Below, piece after piece: positions 1 through 10,875 of a stretch of DNA of 64,000 bases. A program made the position numbers and the translations under genes. Position 1 is the stretch's first letter. Every line of letters starts with the position of its first letter. Under the pieces are notes generated by a model, which did no database searches, had not been told where the DNA came from, and worked only from the letters and a program-made list of their open reading frames with translations. This DNA is from Noviluteimonas gilva. Its GTDB lineage: Bacteria > Pseudomonadota > Gammaproteobacteria > Xanthomonadales > Xanthomonadaceae. The DNA lies in assembly GCF_009740395.1 (NCBI RefSeq), contig NZ_WOXT01000001.1:62001-126000 (forward strand), in the 5' to 3' direction.

Positions 1-777
1 GCCGTGCAACACGCCGTCGACGCGCTGCCAGCCGGTATCGGAGTCGCCGGGCGCCAACGCACGCAAGGCTTGTCCGCCGGGCGTGGCGTCGAGCTTGTCC
101 ATCGTGGCGAGCGGCAGGCCGCTGCTGGCGTACGCGACCTGCCCCAGGCGATCGACGAGCACCGCTTCGTAGCCATGCATGCGCAGCCACGCGATGCGCT
201 GGCCGGAGTTCTCCACGCGCATCGCCGCTTCGACGATGCCCGCGAAGCGCCCGTTCGCATGCAGGGGCGCGGCGACGCACGCGAGGGGGGGCGTGTTGGG
301 CGAGGTGCGATAGACGTCGGAAACGGTCGGCGCGTCCTGGCTTTGCGCGGTGGTGAAGCACGGGCCCGGTTCGGACCCTGCGCGCTCCACCGGATCGGCG
401 GCGATCACGCGCCCCTGCGCGTCGAGCACGCGCATCGCGGAGAACGCGGGGTAGTGGTCGCGCAGGCGGCGGAGATCGTCGGTCCAGCGTGCGCGATCGC
501 CGAGCGTGGTTTCGTTGCTGCGGCGTGCGGCGAGCACCGAGGCGACGGCGCCGTGCATGCGGAGGAAATCGTCGAAGTCGCGCGCGGTGATCTCCGCGGC
601 CGAGTGCAGTTGCGTGGCGGCCGCGGCGCGCTGCGAAGCGGACTGGCTCCAGGCCAGCAATGCGCACAGGATCAGGGCGGGAAGCACCACCGCGACGACC
701 AGCAGGCGCGCAAAGTCCTTCCGCAGCGCCCAGTCGGGGCCTGCCGACCGGATTTCGATGGGAAGCACCGCCGCCAT
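1..777 (-). CDS. Membrane sensor protein with periplasmic Cache-like domain (partial)
   Basis: The reading frame runs off the left edge of the window, so only the first 259 residues are visible. A short cytoplasmic N-terminus is followed by one strong transmembrane helix at about residues 23-43. Then comes a long extracytoplasmic region with a helical start (many Ala, Arg and Gln) and a mixed alpha/beta part containing phrases such as FSAMRVLDAQGRVIA and GRFAGIVEAAMRVE. This is the pattern of a dCache/PAS-like periplasmic sensor. Such proteins usually continue into a second helix and a histidine kinase, GGDEF or methyl-accepting output domain; which one lies outside the window. The ATG at 777 is the only good start near the membrane helix. 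The gene is transcribed away from gapA and probably has its own promoter in 778-856. Confidence 0.7.
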   Translation of the reverse strand, partial: MAAVLPIEIRSAGPDWALRKDFARLLVVAVVLPALILCALLAWSQSASQRAAAATQLHSAAEITARDFDDFLRMHGAVASVLAARRSNETTLGDRARWTDDLRRLRDHYPAFSAMRVLDAQGRVIAADPVERAGSEPGPCFTTAQSQDAPTVSDVYRTSPNTPPLACVAAPLHANGRFAGIVEAAMRVENSGQRIAWLRMHGYEAVLVDRLGQVAYASSGLPLATMDKLDATPGGQALRALAPGDSDTGWQRVDGVLHG

Positions 778-856
778 AGCCCTGCACGCTACCGGGGCCG
801 CGCGGGGTCGGCAACGGGGAAACCCCTATCGCAGTCGGCACTACGTCTCAGAAATA

Positions 857-882
857 CGCGACCCCGCAAAAGCGGGGTCGCG
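857..882 (-). terminator. Hairpin terminator downstream of gapA
   Basis: Perfect 11-bp stem (857-867 with 872-882) and a four-base loop, rich in G:C. On the minus strand it is followed by a T-rich run (TATTT). It lies about 70 bases past the gapA stop codon and before the start of the sensor gene, so it probably ends gapA transcription. Confidence 0.7.
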
Positions 883-949
883 TGTGAAGGCCGGTCCGTG
901 ACCCTGTCCGCAGGGCAAGCCTGATCGGAGAAGGCCGGCGCAGGGGCGA

Positions 950-2948
<1,999 letters not shown>

Positions 2949-2967
2949 TCTTTGCAGGAGCACCGCC

Positions 2968-3831
2968 ATGCGCCCCGACGTCGCCCCCTTCCACGACCCC
3001 GCCACCGGCACGTGGAGCTACGTGGTGTCGGACCCGGCGACGCGCGTCGCGGCGATCCTCGATCCGGTGCTCGACTTCGACGCGAAGTCCGCGCGCACGA
3101 CGCACGCTTCGACGCAGAAGCTGCTCGACCATGTTGCATCCAACGCGCTCGACGTGCGCTGGCTGCTTGAAACGCACGCGCATGCCGATCATTTGTCGGA
3201 TGCGCAGTGGTTGCTGGAGCGGTATCCGCAGGCGACGCTCGCCATGGGGAGCGGGATTCGGCAGACGCAGCGCAGCTTCGCGCCGGTGTTCGGGTTCGGC
3301 GACGATGTGGCGTTGGATGGGTCGCAGTTCGGGCGATTGTTCGAAGCGGGGGATCGATTTGCGATCGGCGCGCTCGATGTCGAAGTGATTGCAGCGCCGG
3401 GCCATACGGCCGATTGCGTCGCCTATCGCATCGGTGATGCGCTGTTCTGCGGGGATACGTTGTTCATGCCTGATGCCGGCACCGCGCGCACCGATTTCCC
3501 GAATGCGGATGCGGCGACGTTGTATCGCACGATTCAATCGTTCTATGCGCTGCCTGAGGAGACGCGCGTGTTCGTCTGTCATGACTACGGACCGAACGGG
3601 CGCGCCGTTGCTTGCGAGACCACCATCGGCGAGCAGAAGCGCGAGAACATCCATCTGCGCGCGGACACGAGTGAAGCGGAGTACGTCGCGTTGCGCCAGG
3701 CGCGGGATGCGACGTTGCCGATGCCGGCCTTGATCCTGCAATCGCTGCAGGTCAATTTGCGCGCCGGGGTGCTGCCCTCGCCTTCCGACAACGGCGTGCG
3801 TTATCTGCGCATTCCGCTCGACAGGATTTGA
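2968..3831 (+). CDS. MBL-fold hydrolase, persulfide dioxygenase (ETHE1/Blh)-like
   Basis: 287 residues. The ATG at 2968 follows GCAGGAG, a good ribosome-binding site; a longer frame starting inside the nuclease gene was rejected. The metal-binding pattern of the metallo-beta-lactamase fold is complete: THAHADHL at about residue 70, GHT near 143, the bridging aspartate in CGDTLF, and the last histidine in CHDYGP. The order and the sequence between these motifs resemble the ETHE1 and Blh group, which oxidise persulfides with a mononuclear iron. A glyoxalase II-like thioesterase is the alternative. It lies three bases before modA, so the whole run is probably one transcript. No rhodanese domain is fused to it. 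Confidence 0.85.
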   Translation: MRPDVAPFHDPATGTWSYVVSDPATRVAAILDPVLDFDAKSARTTHASTQKLLDHVASNALDVRWLLETHAHADHLSDAQWLLERYPQATLAMGSGIRQTQRSFAPVFGFGDDVALDGSQFGRLFEAGDRFAIGALDVEVIAAPGHTADCVAYRIGDALFCGDTLFMPDAGTARTDFPNADAATLYRTIQSFYALPEETRVFVCHDYGPNGRAVACETTIGEQKRENIHLRADTSEAEYVALRQARDATLPMPALILQSLQVNLRAGVLPSPSDNGVRYLRIPLDRI

Positions 3832-3834
3832 CGA

Positions 3835-4602
3835 ATGCGTTGGATCGTTCGCGGGATTGCCGGGCTTCTGATCGTAGTTGCATGCATGGCACCGGCATTC
3901 GCGGGCGAACCGCTGACGGTGTTCGCGGCGGCGAGCCTGAAGGAATCACTCGATGAGGCTGCGCGTGCCTACGAGCAGAAGACTGGGCAACCCGTGCGCG
4001 TGTCCTACGCGGCCAGCTCCGCGCTCGCGCGGCAGATCGAACAGGGTGCGCCGGCGGATGTATTCCTTTCCGCCGACGTCGAGTGGATGGATTATCTCGC
4101 CCGCGCGAAAGCGATCGACGCGACTACGCGGCGCGACCTGTTCGGCAACACGTTGGTGTTGATCGCGCCGCGTGACTCGAAGCTTGCGCCGATTGCGTTG
4201 AAGCCTGGCGTTGATCTCGTGAAGGTACTCGGTGATGGACGTCTTGCCGTCGCGCTTGTCGACAGCGTCCCCGCCGGCAAGTATGCGAAGCAATCGCTGA
4301 TCGCGCTCGGTGCCTGGGACGGTGTGAAGTCGCGCACCGCCGAAGCGGAGAACGTGCGTGCAGCCTTGTTGTTGGTTTCGCGCGGGGAAACGCCGCTTGG
4401 CATCGTTTACGGCAGCGACGCGCTGGCCGAGCCGAAGGTCAAGGTGGTCGGCACGTTCCCCGATGCGTCGCACGCGCCCATCATCTATCCGGTCGCGCGC
4501 GTCGCTGCGAGCAAGCACGCAGGTGCACGCGCGTTCGTGCAATGGCTGCAGGCGAAAGATGCGCGTGCGATCTTCCTGCGCCACGGTTTCCGGTCGCTCT
4601 GA
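3835..4602 (+). CDS. modA: Molybdate ABC transporter, periplasmic binding protein
   Basis: 255 residues. Signal peptide of about 23 residues ending in APAFA. The mature part begins with the ModA signature [14 protein letters not shown]. The anion-binding serines lie in [19 protein letters not shown] and in VPAGKYAKQ (about residue 145), both typical of ModA. It captures molybdate or tungstate for ModBC. It follows the hydrolase stop after three bases and precedes modB after three bases. A lipoprotein reading of the VVAC segment in the leader was considered, but the lipobox is poor. Confidence 0.95.
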   Translation: MRWIVRGIAGLLIVVACMAPAFAGEPLTVFAAASLKESLDEAARAYEQKTGQPVRVSYAASSALARQIEQGAPADVFLSADVEWMDYLARAKAIDATTRRDLFGNTLVLIAPRDSKLAPIALKPGVDLVKVLGDGRLAVALVDSVPAGKYAKQSLIALGAWDGVKSRTAEAENVRAALLLVSRGETPLGIVYGSDALAEPKVKVVGTFPDASHAPIIYPVARVAASKHAGARAFVQWLQAKDARAIFLRHGFRSL

Positions 4603-4605
4603 CGC

Positions 4606-5295
4606 GTGCAACTGACGCCCGCCGAAACCGCTGCGATCCTGCTCAGCCTCAAGGTGGCGACGACGGCCGTGTTGTGCAGCCTGCCGTTCGGTATCGCGCT
4701 CGGATGGCTGCTCGCGCGCAAACGCTTTCCCGGCAAGTTGCTGCTCGACACCGTGCTCGTGTTGCCGCTGGTGTTGCCGCCGGTCGTGACGGGCTTCGTG
4801 TTGCTGATGGCGTTCGGCGCGCGCGGGCCCATCGGCATCTTCCTGCGTGAGACGTTCGGCATCGTGTTCGCGTTCCGCTGGACGGGCGCCGCGCTCGCCT
4901 GCGCGATCATGGGCTTTCCGTTGATGGTGCGCGCGATTCGTGTCGCGATCGAGACCGTCGACGCAAGGTTGGAACAGGCGGCCTCGACGCTCGGTGCGCC
5001 GCCGTGGCGCGTGTTCCTCACCGTCACCGTGCCGCTCGCATGGCCGGGCATCATTGCCGGCGCGGTGCTGGCTTTTGCGAAGGCGCTGGGCGAATTCGGC
5101 GCGACGATCACCTTCGTCTCCAGCATTCCGGGTGAAACGCAGACGCTGTCCTCGGCGATTTACGGTTTGATGCAAGTGCCCGGCGGTGAATCGAGCGTGT
5201 GGCGCCTGTGCGCGGTGGCGGTCGCGATCTCGTTCGCGGCGGTGTTCTGCTCCGAATGGCTCGTGCAGCGGCAACGGCGTGGAGCGGCGGAATGA
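4606..5295 (+). CDS. modB: Molybdate ABC transporter permease
   Basis: 229 residues with a GTG start three bases after the modA stop. Five or six hydrophobic segments are visible. The EAA loop that contacts the ATPase is present at about residues 122-140 (EQAASTLGAPPWRVF...), in the form usual for ModB and CysT/W permeases. It forms the inner-membrane channel for molybdate. Its TGA overlaps the modC ATG, a sign of translational coupling. Confidence 0.95.
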   Translation: MQLTPAETAAILLSLKVATTAVLCSLPFGIALGWLLARKRFPGKLLLDTVLVLPLVLPPVVTGFVLLMAFGARGPIGIFLRETFGIVFAFRWTGAALACAIMGFPLMVRAIRVAIETVDARLEQAASTLGAPPWRVFLTVTVPLAWPGIIAGAVLAFAKALGEFGATITFVSSIPGETQTLSSAIYGLMQVPGGESSVWRLCAVAVAISFAAVFCSEWLVQRQRRGAAE

Positions 5296-5924
5296 TCGCG
5301 CCGATGTTCTCCATCGATGTCGACCTGGCGCGGGGCGCGTTCAAGCGCACCGTGCGCTTCGAAAGCACGCGGCGCGTGATCGCGCTGGTCGGGCGCTCGG
5401 GCGCAGGGAAGACGTCGTTGCTGCATGCGATCGCCGGCCTCGTGCGACCTGAGCGTGGGCGAATCGCGATCGGTGGGCGGTGTCTGTTCGATTCGTCGAC
5501 GCGCGTGGATGAGCCTGCGCATCATCGTCGAATCGGTTACGTGTTCCAGGATGCGCGCTTGTTTCCGCATCTCGATGTGCGCGAGAACCTGCGCTATGGC
5601 GCGCCGCGCGGACGCGGGGGTGAGACGCGCTTCGTGTTCGACCACATCGTCGAATTGCTCGGGATTGGCGAGCTGCTGACGCGTCGCGTCGAAGGCCTCT
5701 CCGGCGGTGAAGCGCAACGCGTGGCGATCGGTCGCGCGCTTCTGTCGCAACCCGAACTCCTGCTGCTCGACGAACCACTGTCGATGCTCGATCCCGAACG
5801 CAAGGACGAGCTGCTGCCCTGGTTGCGGCGGTTACGCGATGAAGTCGCGTTGCCGATGGTGTGGGTCAGTCATTCGCAGGAAGACACGGCGCGGTTGGCG
5901 GATGCGGTGCATAGGTTGGATTAA
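5292..5924 (+). CDS. modC: Molybdate ABC transporter ATPase, short form without TOBE/Mop domain
   Basis: 210 residues starting at the ATG that overlaps the modB stop (ATGA). A longer frame opening at 5199 lies inside modB and was rejected. Walker A is GRSGAGKTS, the ABC signature is LSGGEAQRVAIGRALLS, Walker B is LLLLDEPL, and the switch histidine is in VSHSQED. The protein ends shortly after the switch region. A typical ModC is about 350 residues with a C-terminal molybdate-binding TOBE (Mop) domain that throttles transport; that domain is missing here. The stop is followed by other sequence and a terminator, so this is not simply a window edge. The assignment rests on the modAB context. Confidence 0.92.
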   Translation: MIAPMFSIDVDLARGAFKRTVRFESTRRVIALVGRSGAGKTSLLHAIAGLVRPERGRIAIGGRCLFDSSTRVDEPAHHRRIGYVFQDARLFPHLDVRENLRYGAPRGRGGETRFVFDHIVELLGIGELLTRRVEGLSGGEAQRVAIGRALLSQPELLLLDEPLSMLDPERKDELLPWLRRLRDEVALPMVWVSHSQEDTARLADAVHRLD

Positions 5925-5957
5925 TTGCCGGGTTACCAAGCACCAAACAGAATAAAA

Positions 5958-5978
5958 GCCCCCGGAGAATCCGGGGGC
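5958..5978 (-). terminator. Intrinsic terminator of the giant Ig-repeat gene
   Basis: Eight-base G:C stem (5958-5965 with 5971-5978), five-base loop, followed on the minus strand by TTTTATT. It lies 25 bases past the stop of the leftward giant gene and 34 bases past modC, so it serves the giant gene and may also stop modC read-through. Confidence 0.85.
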
Positions 5979-6002
5979 GATGTGGCTGTCGCTAATTGGA
6001 TG

Positions 6003-9000
6003 TCATGGAGTGAACTCCAGGGTGACCTGCGCAATGTTCAAATAGGTGATACCAGGCTTCGTCCCTTTAACTTCGAGAGTCCAGGTTCCATTTGCAGGAC
6101 TCCCGGAAGCATCGATTGTCGTGAATGCGGCACCGTTGGCTGCTGACGGGAAAGTGACGGCGAAGCGCGTGCCGTTCGGCGCTATCAACGTGCAGTTGGC
6201 TGTGCTGTCGGAGTAACCCCTGTAGCCTCGCCATAGGCCTACCTTCAGGTTTGCGGGTGCATTTCCGCTACGGTTCGAGATGCTGATCGGAATGAGGGCG
6301 GGGGGCTGGTTAGAGCCTTGGAAGTCCCAGTTGCCGGTCACGCGATATCTGACTTCCTTGCTGGTGAAGAACGTCTCGGTCGTACCGGTGTCACCGGTGG
6401 AATCTCTCGGCGTTACCGAGAATCCGACGTACATGCCCTGGTCCGACGGCGTTAGCACGTGCGTCTTTGCAGTTGCACCGGGAACCGCAACCTTGGTGGT
6501 CCCTGCCGCGTCGTGTGCGGTATACCACTGGTAGGTATGCGTCCCCTCGCTGTGGTTATCGGGGTCCGAGTAGGACCAGATGGCTTCAACCGTCTGACCG
6601 TAGTCGAGTGTCCCGGAGATGCTGAGTTGGGTCGCGGCGGGCGGACTGGTCACCGCAGGAGTGCTCGTCACCGCCGTGACCGCGGCACCGGTGTTCGGCG
6701 TACCGGTCGCACTGACCGGTGTGACGCGCACCATCAGGAACTTCGCGACGTCATCGACGCGCACGACATAGGTTGCGCTGGTCGCACTCGGGATCTGTAC
6801 CGGGATGTCGCCGGCGACGTTGTCGACCTGGAACCACTGGAACAGATGCGTGCCTTCCGAATCACCGTCCGGGTCGTCGAACCCCTGCGGCACGGCCGTC
6901 AGCGCCTGGCCGACCGCGACCGTACCGTTGATCAGCGGCGTGGTCATCGTCGGCGGGCGGCCGTCGATCACACCTTGGCGCGAAGCCTGCCACTGTCCCG
7001 AGGGGCTGGTTGGACGCAGGCGCTCATTCGGCACACCGGTCAGCGTCGCGGCCTTCTCCACGCTGAACCACACGCGACGATTGGTGCCGATGTCTTCCGG
7101 ACGAAGCGTGAAGGTACGACCGGTCTCCCCGGGCACCACCACCGGACCACCACCTGTCGGCGAGGAGCTGACCAACCACTGGTACTGCATGTTGGCTTCG
7201 TCGATCAGGTCGCCTTCGGGATCCTGCAGGTCGAAGGCCGCCGTGATCACGCCACCCACGCGCCAGTCACCACTGATCGCAACGTTGATGATGTTCGGCG
7301 CGGTACCCGGCACCGCGATGCTTGTGACCCTGGTGACCGCCGTGCCCGTGTTTGGGGTACCGGTCGCACTGACCGGCGTAATGCGCACCATCAGGAACTT
7401 CGCCTGGTCGACATTGCGCACCACGTACGTATCCGACGTCGCGCTGCCGATCGCCACCGGGTTGTCGCCGGCGACGTTGTCGACCTGGAACCACGCGTAC
7501 AGGTGCGTGCCCTGGGCATCGCCATCCGGGTCGTCGAAGCCTTGCGGCACGGCCGTCAGCGTCTGGCCTACGGCGACCGTGCCGTTGATCAGCGGCGTGG
7601 TCATCGTCGGCGCGTGGCCTTCGATCAGGCCCTGGCGCGTCGCCTGCCACTGGCCAGCAGGGCTGGTCGGACGCAGCCGCTCGTTCGGCACACCGGTGAG
7701 CGTCGCGGCCTTCTCCACGCTGAACCACACGCGGCGATTGGTGCCGACGTCTTCCGGACGGATCGTGTACGTGCGACCGGTCTCGCCGGGTACTGCAACC
7801 GGACCGCCACCTGTCGGCGACGAGCTGACCAACCACTGGTACTGCATGTTGGCTTCGTCGATCTGGTCGTTTTCGGCATCCTGTAGGTCGAAGGTGCCCG
7901 TCAGCACTTCACCCACGCGCCAGACACCACTGATCGCAACGTTGATGATGTTCGGCGCCGTCCCCGGCACCACAGCCGAGACTGCGAACGCTTCCACGCC
8001 CGTCGTCGGCGCCACCGTGCTGACCGGAATGACACCGAACACCAGATACTGGGCCTGGTCTTCGGCAACCGGTGTGTACGTTGTCGAGGTCGCGTTCGTG
8101 ATCGCCGTGCGCGGCGTGCCGCTGGAATTCGCCGAGCGGTACCACTGATATGTATGCGTGCCTTGCGGGTCGTTCTCTACGTCGTTGTAACCCGGATTAC
8201 CCGTCAACTGCGTACCCACTGCCACTGCGCCGGTGATCGTCGGCGTCGCCGTCGGCGCGCTGCCCGAGACAGAGTTGTTCGTGACCGCAGTGACCGCGGC
8301 ACCCGTGTTCGGCGTACCGGTCGCACTGACCGGCGTAACGCGCACCATCAAGAACTTCGCGAGGTCATCGATGCGCACGACATAGGTTGCGCTGGTCGCG
8401 CTCGGGATCTGCACCGGGTTGTCGCCGGCGACGTTGTCGATCTGGAACCACGCGTACAGGTGCGTGCCTGCCGCATCACCATCCGGGTCGTCGTAACCCT
8501 GCGGCACGGCGGTCAGCGTCTGGCCCACGGCAACGGTGCCATTGATCAACGGCGTGGTCATCGTCGGCGGGCGCCCTTCGATCAGCCCCGTGCGAGAAAC
8601 CTGCCACTGGCCGCTAGGGCTCGTCGGGCGCAGCTGTTCGTTCGGCACACCGGTCAGCGTCTTCGCCTTGTCGACGCTGAACCATACGCGTCGATTGCTG
8701 CCGATGTCTTCCGGACGAATCGTAAACGTGCGACCGGTCACGCCTGGTACCACCGCCGGACCACCGGTACCGTTGGGCTGCACGCTCACGTACCAGCTGT
8801 AGACCATGCCCGATTCGTCGATCTGGTCTCCTTCGGGATCGACCAGATCGAAGGTCGCCGTAATCACGCCGCCCACGCGCCAGTCACCACTGAGCGCGAG
8901 GTTGGTGATGCTCGGCGCCGTGCCCGGCACCACAGCCGTGACCGCGAACGCTTCCACGCCCGTCGTCGGCGCCACCGTGCTGACCGGAATGACACCGAAT

Positions 9001-10619
9001 ACGAGGAACTGCGCTTGGTCTTCGGTGACCGGCGTGTACGTATCCGACGTCGCATTCGTGATCGCCGTGCGTGGCGTGCCGCTGGCATTCGCCGAGCGGT
9101 ACCACTGGTACGTGTGCGTGTCTTGCGGATCGTTCTCCGCATCCGCATAGCCCGGATTACCGGTGAGCTGCGTGCCCACCGTCGGCGTGCCGGTGATCGT
9201 CGGCGTCGCCGTCGGTGCCGTGCCCGTTGCAGATGCACTCGTGACCGCGGTGACAGCCGTACCCGTGTTCGGTGTACCGGTCGCGCTGACTGGCGTGACG
9301 CGGACCATCAGGAACTTCGCGAAGTCCTCTACGCGCACGACATAGCTCGCGCTGGTCGCACTCGGGATCTGTACCGGATTGTCGCCGGCCATGTTGTCGA
9401 CCTGGAACCACTGGAACAGATGCGTGCCTGCTGCATCACCATCCGGGTCGTCGTAGCCTTGCGGCACGGCTGTCAGCGTCTGGCCGACCGCAACGGTGCC
9501 GTTGATCAGCGGCGCGGTCATGGTCGGCGGGCGGCCTTCGATCAGGCCTTGGCGCGACGCCTGCCACTGGCCAGCAGGGCTGGTCGGACGCAGGCGCGAG
9601 TTCGGCACGCCGGTGAGCGTCGCGGCCTTCTCCACGCTGAACCAAATGCGGCGATTGGCGCCGATGTCTTCCGGACGAATCGTGTACGTGCGACCGGTCT
9701 CGCCGGGCACCTGCACCGGACCGCCACCCGTGGGCGACGAGCTGACCAGCCATCCGTACTCCATATTGGCTTCGTCGATCAGGTCGCCTTCGTCATCGAC
9801 CAGGTCGAAGGTCGCCGTAATCACGCCACCCACGCGCCACTCGCCACTGATTTGCACGTTGATGATGTTAGGCCCTGTACCCGGCACCACCGCCGACACC
9901 GCGAACGCTTCCACACCCGTCGTCGGCGCCACCGTACTGACCGGAATAACACCGAACACCAGGTACTGCGCCTGGTCTTCGGTCACCGGCGTATACGTCG
10001 CCGAATTCGCATTCGCGATCGCCGTGCGCGGCGTACCGCTGGCGTTCGCAGAGCGATACCACTGGTACGTGTGCGTGCCGGCCGGATCGTTCTCCGCATC
10101 CGCATAGCCCGGATTACCGGTCATCTGCGTGCCCACCGTCGGCGTGCCCGTAATCGTCGGCGCCGCCGTCGGCACCGTGTTGTTCGTCACCGCCACGCTC
10201 GTGCTGCCCGTGCCGCTCGCAGGATCGGTGATCGCCGAATCCGTCGTCGCAATCGCTTCGACGGAAAGCGTCAAACCGCGGTCGGCTTCGACCACGGTGT
10301 AGGTGTTGGTGCTTGCGATTTCGGTACCGCCGCGTAGCCATCGGTAACTGGTCGCGGTGATCGTGTCGCCATCCGGATCGGTCGTCGTCGTGGTCGCGCG
10401 CAGCGCGTCACCGACGAGGGCGGCTTCGCCCGGTCGCGTCACGTTCTCCACCGCCACCGTGACCACCGGCGCGCGGCCGATGACCGATGTCGTGACCGCT
10501 TCGACCTGCACCACCCGCGGCGCCACCGATTGCGCAGAGGCGACCGAGAGCAGGGCGACGACCAGGAAGCCCACGAGCAGCGAGCGAACCAGCCTGGACA
10601 AACGTGTCGAAGTAGTCAT
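6003..10619 (-). CDS. Giant exported protein built of repeated Ig-like modules, ZirS/ZirU-type candidate exoprotein
   Basis: 1538 residues. The ATG at 10619 is preceded by AAGAAGG; an in-frame extension to 10823 lacks a signal peptide and is rejected. Residues 1-30 are a Sec signal peptide ending SVASAQ. Next comes a head domain (about 31-140) with VIGRAPVV, DPDGDTI and DPASG, homologous to the N-terminal domain of the two small exported proteins at 13-14.7 kb. From about 147 to 1322 there are three copies of a 319-residue triad of modules. A: THTYQWYRSAN with VFGVIPVSTVAP. B: SGxWRVGGV with RPEDIGxNRR. C: LINGTVAVGQTLTAVPQG with MVRVTPVSATGTPNTG. A fourth B-C pair without A follows, then one more divergent Ig-like module. 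The last 100 residues look like a proprotein-convertase P domain (GTWTLEV). No transmembrane barrel, LPXTG or RTX signal is present, so release would need a partner; the two barrel proteins upstream are candidates. Function unknown. Confidence 0.8.
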   Translation of the reverse strand: MTTSTRLSRLVRSLLVGFLVVALLSVASAQSVAPRVVQVEAVTTSVIGRAPVVTVAVENVTRPGEAALVGDALRATTTTTDPDGDTITATSYRWLRGGTEIASTNTYTVVEADRGLTLSVEAIATTDSAITDPASGTGSTSVAVTNNTVPTAAPTITGTPTVGTQMTGNPGYADAENDPAGTHTYQWYRSANASGTPRTAIANANSATYTPVTEDQAQYLVFGVIPVSTVAPTTGVEAFAVSAVVPGTGPNIINVQISGEWRVGGVITATFDLVDDEGDLIDEANMEYGWLVSSSPTGGGPVQVPGETGRTYTIRPEDIGANRRIWFSVEKAATLTGVPNSRLRPTSPAGQWQASRQGLIEGRPPTMTAPLINGTVAVGQTLTAVPQGYDDPDGDAAGTHLFQWFQVDNMAGDNPVQIPSATSASYVVRVEDFAKFLMVRVTPVSATGTPNTGTAVTAVTSASATGTAPTATPTITGTPTVGTQLTGNPGYADAENDPQDTHTYQWYRSANASGTPRTAITNATSDTYTPVTEDQAQFLVFGVIPVSTVAPTTGVEAFAVTAVVPGTAPSITNLALSGDWRVGGVITATFDLVDPEGDQIDESGMVYSWYVSVQPNGTGGPAVVPGVTGRTFTIRPEDIGSNRRVWFSVDKAKTLTGVPNEQLRPTSPSGQWQVSRTGLIEGRPPTMTTPLINGTVAVGQTLTAVPQGYDDPDGDAAGTHLYAWFQIDNVAGDNPVQIPSATSATYVVRIDDLAKFLMVRVTPVSATGTPNTGAAVTAVTNNSVSGSAPTATPTITGAVAVGTQLTGNPGYNDVENDPQGTHTYQWYRSANSSGTPRTAITNATSTTYTPVAEDQAQYLVFGVIPVSTVAPTTGVEAFAVSAVVPGTAPNIINVAISGVWRVGEVLTGTFDLQDAENDQIDEANMQYQWLVSSSPTGGGPVAVPGETGRTYTIRPEDVGTNRRVWFSVEKAATLTGVPNERLRPTSPAGQWQATRQGLIEGHAPTMTTPLINGTVAVGQTLTAVPQGFDDPDGDAQGTHLYAWFQVDNVAGDNPVAIGSATSDTYVVRNVDQAKFLMVRITPVSATGTPNTGTAVTRVTSIAVPGTAPNIINVAISGDWRVGGVITAAFDLQDPEGDLIDEANMQYQWLVSSSPTGGGPVVVPGETGRTFTLRPEDIGTNRRVWFSVEKAATLTGVPNERLRPTSPSGQWQASRQGVIDGRPPTMTTPLINGTVAVGQALTAVPQGFDDPDGDSEGTHLFQWFQVDNVAGDIPVQIPSATSATYVVRVDDVAKFLMVRVTPVSATGTPNTGAAVTAVTSTPAVTSPPAATQLSISGTLDYGQTVEAIWSYSDPDNHSEGTHTYQWYTAHDAAGTTKVAVPGATAKTHVLTPSDQGMYVGFSVTPRDSTGDTGTTETFFTSKEVRYRVTGNWDFQGSNQPPALIPISISNRSGNAPANLKVGLWRGYRGYSDSTANCTLIAPNGTRFAVTFPSAANGAAFTTIDASGSPANGTWTLEVKGTKPGITYLNIAQVTLEFTP
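6652..10179 (-). repeat. Tandem coding repeat, about 957-bp unit, three copies plus a 656-bp partial
   Basis: Inside the giant gene, anchors recur at constant distance. The stretch encoding WRVGGV occurs near 9.83, 8.87, 7.91 and 7.26 kb. The stretch encoding VSATGTPNTG occurs near 9.26, 8.30, 7.35 and 6.69 kb. The first three units contain modules A, B and C; the last lacks A. Copies are very similar at DNA level, so recombination could change copy number. Boundaries are approximate. Confidence 0.85.
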
Positions 10620-10800
10620 GCGCGAAACCTTCTTGTTCGATCTGGTCCGCGGCCGCATGCATCGCATGCGTCGCGCACCCGGAATTGAGTGACGCTGCCG
10701 ACGGGATTTCCCCGGGGCAACGTAACGAACCTGCTTTCGTTCCGCGATTACACCTTCGTGCATTTCGCGTGCGGGCCTGCCCATGCAGGACCGCCCAACC

Positions 10801-10830
10801 GCCGGGCGTGGACGCGTGTCCACGCCCGGC
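10801..10830 (-). terminator. Strong hairpin after the first barrel gene
   Basis: Perfect 13-bp arms (10801-10813 and 10818-10830) with a four-base loop, 46 bases past the stop of the 10876-12735 gene. No T tract follows on the minus strand, so it may be a factor-dependent terminator or a 3'-end stabiliser. The rest of the 10620-10875 gap shows no gene. Confidence 0.5.
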
Positions 10831-10875
10831 GACCCATCCGCGCGCCTGGTAGGGCAGGCGCGCCTCGGGAATCGA

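Noticed and set aside
6652-10179. Regularly spaced repeats considered as a CRISPR or satellite array
   Set aside because: The unit is about 957 bp, in frame, and encodes conserved Ig-like modules; there are no short spacers or cas genes.
8154-10337. Long open frame of 727 codons on the plus strand inside the giant gene
   Set aside because: It is antisense to the repeat region, rich in Arg, His and Asp, repeats with the same period and has no ribosome-binding site or family resemblance. It is a high-GC shadow.
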